From NCBI GenBank assembly GCA_951812925.1, contig OX638370.1, positions 24,977,964 to 25,041,963 on the forward strand: a stretch of 64,000 bases of DNA, written 5' to 3'. This stretch comes from Calliopum simillimum. Lineage: Eukaryota; Arthropoda; Insecta; Diptera; Lauxaniidae. Positions 36,501 to 42,500 of the stretch are shown piece after piece. Made by a program: the position numbers and the translations under genes. Every line of letters starts with the position of its first letter. Position 1 is the first letter of the stretch. The notes under the pieces are model-generated. The model was not told the origin of the DNA and made no database searches. It worked only from the letters and a program-made list of their open reading frames with translations.

Positions 36501-39500
36501 AATGCCTCAGGTAGATCCTTTCTACCGCTGATATTTCCATAATTTGCCAATCCTTTGCGCAAATTGTTGACGTAATTCTCTTCGGTCTGTATGAGTTCAT
36601 CGATGATGAAACTTATTTTCTTGGAAGCATAAATTTCGGATTGATCACATGGAAAGAGATTCTCCAGTGAGAGTGTATCTTCATCCTCTTGACTTTTCAA
36701 TGAGTAGAGAAAAAAATAAAAATTTAGTACATGAATGAAAAATAATTATTATAAGAATATAAATACTGGGTATTACAATGAAAGATGACATTCTATATTT
36801 AAATTTAAAAACCCCGTATGCGTTTATTGGTGAAAAAAGACATTCGCGAAACAAAACCTCGGCAAAATTTCATAATTTTGAAGAAAAGTTCCAAAAAAGT
36901 CTTTTACATAGCCCCAAAGAATGAGAAAAACTTAAAGGGTTTAAAAAGTGCGTTGTAGGTGGTGAATTAAAATTTTTGCCACAGTAAAATAACACAATCA
37001 AAATAAAAAAATTATGTTAAAACATACAGCGATATGTGGCGCTATATTGCTGAAATGGAGCTTTCTCTGGAGCTAAAGTTATCGTGTGAGACAAGGGATA
37101 CAGTTTTATTATCTCTTTTCTGGCTTCAAATGATCAAAGGCCAAAAGGGGTATTTATATAAGTGGTTTGCGAGCTCTGCTGTTATACTGAAAGCTGGCTT
37201 TTATATGTAAACCAGAAATCTAACCAGGTATTAAATAAATTGGACAGTAATTCCTAGTGATGAGCGAAATTGGTCTTGGTCTTGGTCTCGAAAAACTACC
37301 AAGCCCAAGACTGCTACTCGTTCTTGATCATTTATAGGTAATAGCGGTTTCACGCTCCTTTCGAACATAAAATCTTCTTTTAATACGTATTAGGCATCTT
37401 AAAAAAACAACGGCTTTGAGAAAATAAGGTTCCAAAATTTTTCCTACTCAACAGTTTTTGGAAATTTTTTCAAGACTAAGACCAAAACTCAATATCAAAA
37501 CCAAGACCGAGACCGATATGGTCTTGGCCTAAGAATACTCATCACAACTAATTCCTCTAGCTTGAGCTCTAATAAAACCTCCCACTATTTCTTCCCGGTT
37601 AAACAGGAATGGGATTAGAGTGAGACCTAGATAGACTTGAGTATACAAAATATGAATTCTTTCATAAATATCCAAATTCTTATACTTGAGACACCAAACA
37701 TTAAGGAACTAATCTGTGTTGGTCTATTTTTTTCCCCACCCCCGTACAGTCAAACTATTGTGTCCCATCCTCGTTTCTTATAGCCATTTATGAAAGTTTG
37801 GACCTCCTTATTTCGAATCTGACTTTGTTTTTTATATCAAGTCACGATCCTGAATTATTCTGTAAAATTTTTTATTCTTTTAGGCATATTTCAAGCCAAT
37901 CGTTTATACTTACAGAAAATAATAAAAATCATTGACAATGGATTCAGCATTTTTTCAATTGCTTATTAACTGTCAAAGATACTTGATTTTAAAGTAAGGA
38001 TATCTTTCAATTCCATGCAAAGGATTAATGATTGAAAATTGTACAAGCTACTTTGATGAAATTTTATGGATAGGGGCCGAACATACCTATTATACACTTG
38101 TCGAGAAGTAGGCGTACTATAATCAGGTTCGTTTCTCGTGCCCTTATGAATGATCAGACTATTGGTTAACACTACGGTATGTAACTTCCAGGTACAGTTA
38201 AAGACTCGAAATAAGACTGGGTGTAGCGGTGCTGTTCGCTTTGGGCTAAGTGTATTACTTAAATACGTTTACTGCATACCATGAATTAAGTTTTCATAAA
38301 TAATTTTTATAATTATTGTGTTCCATTATATGTTGAAAATAATATCGCATTAAGAAACTACTATTATTATGCCAATTACACAGTCCTGCGATGAAAAAAA
38401 GTATCAGATCAGAGTAGGTGATTTTTATAAATTTTTGATTGCTAAATCCGAATATGACCACCGATTTGCGCCATCACGTCTGAAGTTCGAGTTATCCTTA
38501 ATTTAAAGTGCATAAAACGCTATTTTCAAACATATAGCGTACATCCTGAAAGTAGTCTAGTTCACTTTTGACAGCAGCATTAACTAGACCTGAGCTTCCT
38601 CTTTAAAGCGTACTTTTAATTTTTCCAATCGGATCATTAGTTTCCGAGATATCATCCATTGAAGTAAAGGTATACAAATTGAATATAGTCCTTTACAGGG
38701 ATTAACAATATCCTTACTTCAATCGATGATATCTCGGAAACTAATGATTCAATTTAAAAGGTTAAGAGCGCGCTTTAAAGAAGAAGCTTAGGGCTATTCA
38801 ATGCCGTTTTCAAAAGTGAACTAGACTACTTTCAGGATGTACGCCATATGTCTGAAAATAGCGTTTCTTGAACTTTAAATCAATGATAACTCGAATCTCA
38901 GACGTGATGGAGCAAATTGGAGGTCATATTCGGATTTAGCAATCAAAAATCTATAAGAATCACCTACACTCATTTCATACTTTTTTAACTTTTTCAAAAA
39001 CGCAGGACTGTGTTATTCATCTTGGCATTGGATACAATAACCGAAAGGGTATATCATCGCACGCTGTGTACTTGACCCCGATTAAATAGCCTTATCATGT
39101 ATGACAAACGAATCGTTTGACTGATTTTTAACTGCTTATATCCTCCAAGTTAAAAGATGATTTGAAGTTTATGCTTACAAACTTTATTCTTTGAACTAAA
39201 ATGAACGCTTAGGTTATAGTAAGTTCTTAATAAAAAGTTCTAATAAGTTGATATTAATGAGTGAAAACCAGTCACTTTATTCATTCGTCATACATGATAA
39301 GTCTGTAAATAATTCACAAAATGTTCTATGTAGACATAAAATATTTTTCAACGTCATGCTTCCCTCATTTATACCTTACACTGTCAGAGGGTACAACGAT
39401 GATGATGGGAGAGGATATTTGCAAAGGCCATAGTATTTCCTACAGGGTAATTACGTTATCACTTCACTATACGTCACTGATCGTTTAATTTAATGAACTC

Positions 39501-42500
39501 TTAATGCAAAATCATTTAACATACATTTTACAATATTGTTAATGTATTGCCAATAAAAACAAAATTCGTAATCCGTAAAATTTATTTGTTAATGTAATAT
39601 CACTTAATTTGTAGTGGGGGGGTTACGAAAGAAAAAAAAAATTATGGTAATCAAATTTTAAAATTGTGTACTGATGGAGATTTCCATTAACAAAGCGATT
39701 GCCCGTAAAAGACGTTCGAAGCCGGGGCAGAAAGGAGTAGCTAAGGTGGACAAACAGGGATGAAATTCTTTCGAACATGCAAAAAGGAGGGGGGGATGAC
39801 ACTTACGCATTATTCTAAGTTCAAAGCAATTTTAGTTAGGGAAATTTTTCTTAGAATAGTTTTGTAGAATACTTTAACCCATTATAACCAAGTTTTTGGG
39901 AAAAGTGTTCAAAAAGATCCTTTCAAACAAGATATAATAGGTAAAGGTTTTCTATAGAATTCTTTCTAGCGTGATTTCATAATGACACAAGTTTTATCCA
40001 ATATGTAGTTTTTGAGTTTTACAGTATGGTGAAACTCCAAAAATACGTTTTTAATGGGTATTATGGCTGAAAAAACAATATATCATTGATTCAGAGCTTA
40101 AAATTTCCGTCGCCGGTAGATAAAAGCTCACGGCCCACAATAAAAAGCCTGGGCCGCGCTTATCTCCAGTATGTCCTATAGTTGGGGAAGGTATGGAACT
40201 GTTACAAGAGTTTTAGTTGGCATTTTAGCACATCATTCTACCGAAAGAAGTCTTATCCTTAAGAAAGTAGCCACTTAAAAGTTCTTATAATTTTTGAAAT
40301 AAGACTGGCTTAGAAAATGTTGGACTACATGGAAAGAAAAGCCATAAGTAATTAAAATTTTTAAAGTGAAAATTCAACAAAAATTTAAATTTTTTCATAT
40401 TCTCATTTTACATTACTAATAAAAATTATGTAAAATATTACAAAAATTACCATGCCAAAATAATAAAAAAAATTAACTCTCTAAGCCGCTGGACATAAAG
40501 ACGACAGAAATTACTGAAACCTACGACAAACATCAAAACGTGGTATAAAATGTATGCAGTGTATGAAGAAACATGTGGCGAAAAAGTTATTACGAACCAC
40601 AAAGTTTATTTCCTACACTATGTATAAATAAACAGAAAACGAATGCACACATGCAAAATGACGAAAACATACGATGAAAAAATATTTGCAAAAAAATTTT
40701 ACTAATGATTAAAATGAATTCATTTGCGAGACATAAATATAATAGTCAGAATTTTTACCATGTTTTCTTAGAATTATTAATATGCTTTCTTGTAGAAATG
40801 GAAGCATTTTTTATTAAAAAAAATTACTATGCTACTACCATATGTTTCCTAATCGTACTAAGAACTAGTAAGGGTGTTACTTTTGGCCTGGCCAAACATT
40901 AAATATCCTACACAGCAGTATTTTGAAAATTTTGCTTATATGGGATGTTACACGCCCTCTTGTCCGAATTCACCCAGATTTTTCTCAGAGTTTGAATTGA
41001 AAGTTCTTAGTATTTGAGTGAAATTCGGTTGGATTATTTCAAAAAATATTTTCAGTATAGCGTTTTGAACCTTTTGCTTATATGGGAGGTGCCACGCTCT
41101 CTTGTCTGAATTTATCCAGTTTTTGCTTATAGCTTGCATTTATAATTCTTAGTGTCTGGAAGGACAAAGTGATTATACCCCGGGTGTAGTGCATAAAAAA
41201 CTCATCGAGATAAATTGTATAGTATATGACCTATTTTGTGTATGTTTGTTTTTGTTAAAAGAACTTATATTCTTCTGCTACCAACAAGCATGTATCACAT
41301 GACATTGTTGGTTTGAGCTTACTATTCAGTGTGTCTTAGTAAAAACACCAACAAAATTATAAAACTATATTCTTTTTAAAGAAAGGACCATCTTAATATA
41401 TTGTACGAATAATAATAAAAAAAAAAATTAAATTATATTAAACTTACTATTCATCACACAATGAATCTTGACTTATCAAATGTGAGATGCTGCCATTTCT
41501 TAGGGAATTTCGTGCAGATGAACGTGGTGATGTATTGATGATGGTAGTCGATACACTGAAAACAAAAAATTTATTGTGATATTTATGAAACGAACAAAAG
41601 AAATGAAGTGTTTTTTGCGAGGAAATGTATTTTTGACAAAATTATTAATTTGTTTCACGAAGGTCGAAAACACAAATCAAAAATCAAATGTAATAAATTA
41701 AGAAAACACAAAAATTAAATTAATATAATACGTCTCATAAGCAAAAGATTATAGCGTTGTTTATTTGTCAAAGCAAACGTATTTTTCGTGTGGTTTTTTT
41801 ATTATTATCTTATCAATTTAATGGGTTGTAGATTTAAAATAATAGGAACACATACATAAGCATAGGGTGGAGCGATTAACAAAAAAAATCGGATAAAGTT
41901 TGACAATCTATTCGAAAATATTAATAACGAGCATTTCCCGGTGTACCTTCTCTTGTACAACGGGACCCTTGGGTTACAACAATTTTATTTCACTAAAATA
42001 TTGTACAAAGTCATGAAACGCGAAGAAAACACGAAGAAACGAAAAAAAAAAAAATTTTAGATTTTTGGTTCCGATATCCTTGGACGGACCCTTAGGTGAA
42101 AAAAAACCGAAGAAACTAATGATGCAGAAACACGCGCTGTAACCGAAATCTTTATATATAAATTTTCACGGTGATCGGTACCCACAATGCAGCATATTAA
42201 AAATTTTGCTTGTATGGTAGATGCCACGCCTTCTTTTCTGAATTCACTTATTCTTTTCTCAGACCTTGCGCTTACTATTTCAAGTATTTGTGTGAAATTT
42301 GGTTGCATTACCGCAAAAAACCCTGGCCCTACATCATTTCGATAATTTTGAATGCATCGGAGGTGCAACGCTTTCTTGTCCGAATCAACAAAGTTTTTTC
42401 TCAGAACTTTCATTTAATGTCCTTTGTGTCTGGCTGAACTTGGATGAATAATCGCAAAAAACGCTTTCTGTATAGCATTTTGATATATGGGCAGTGCCAC

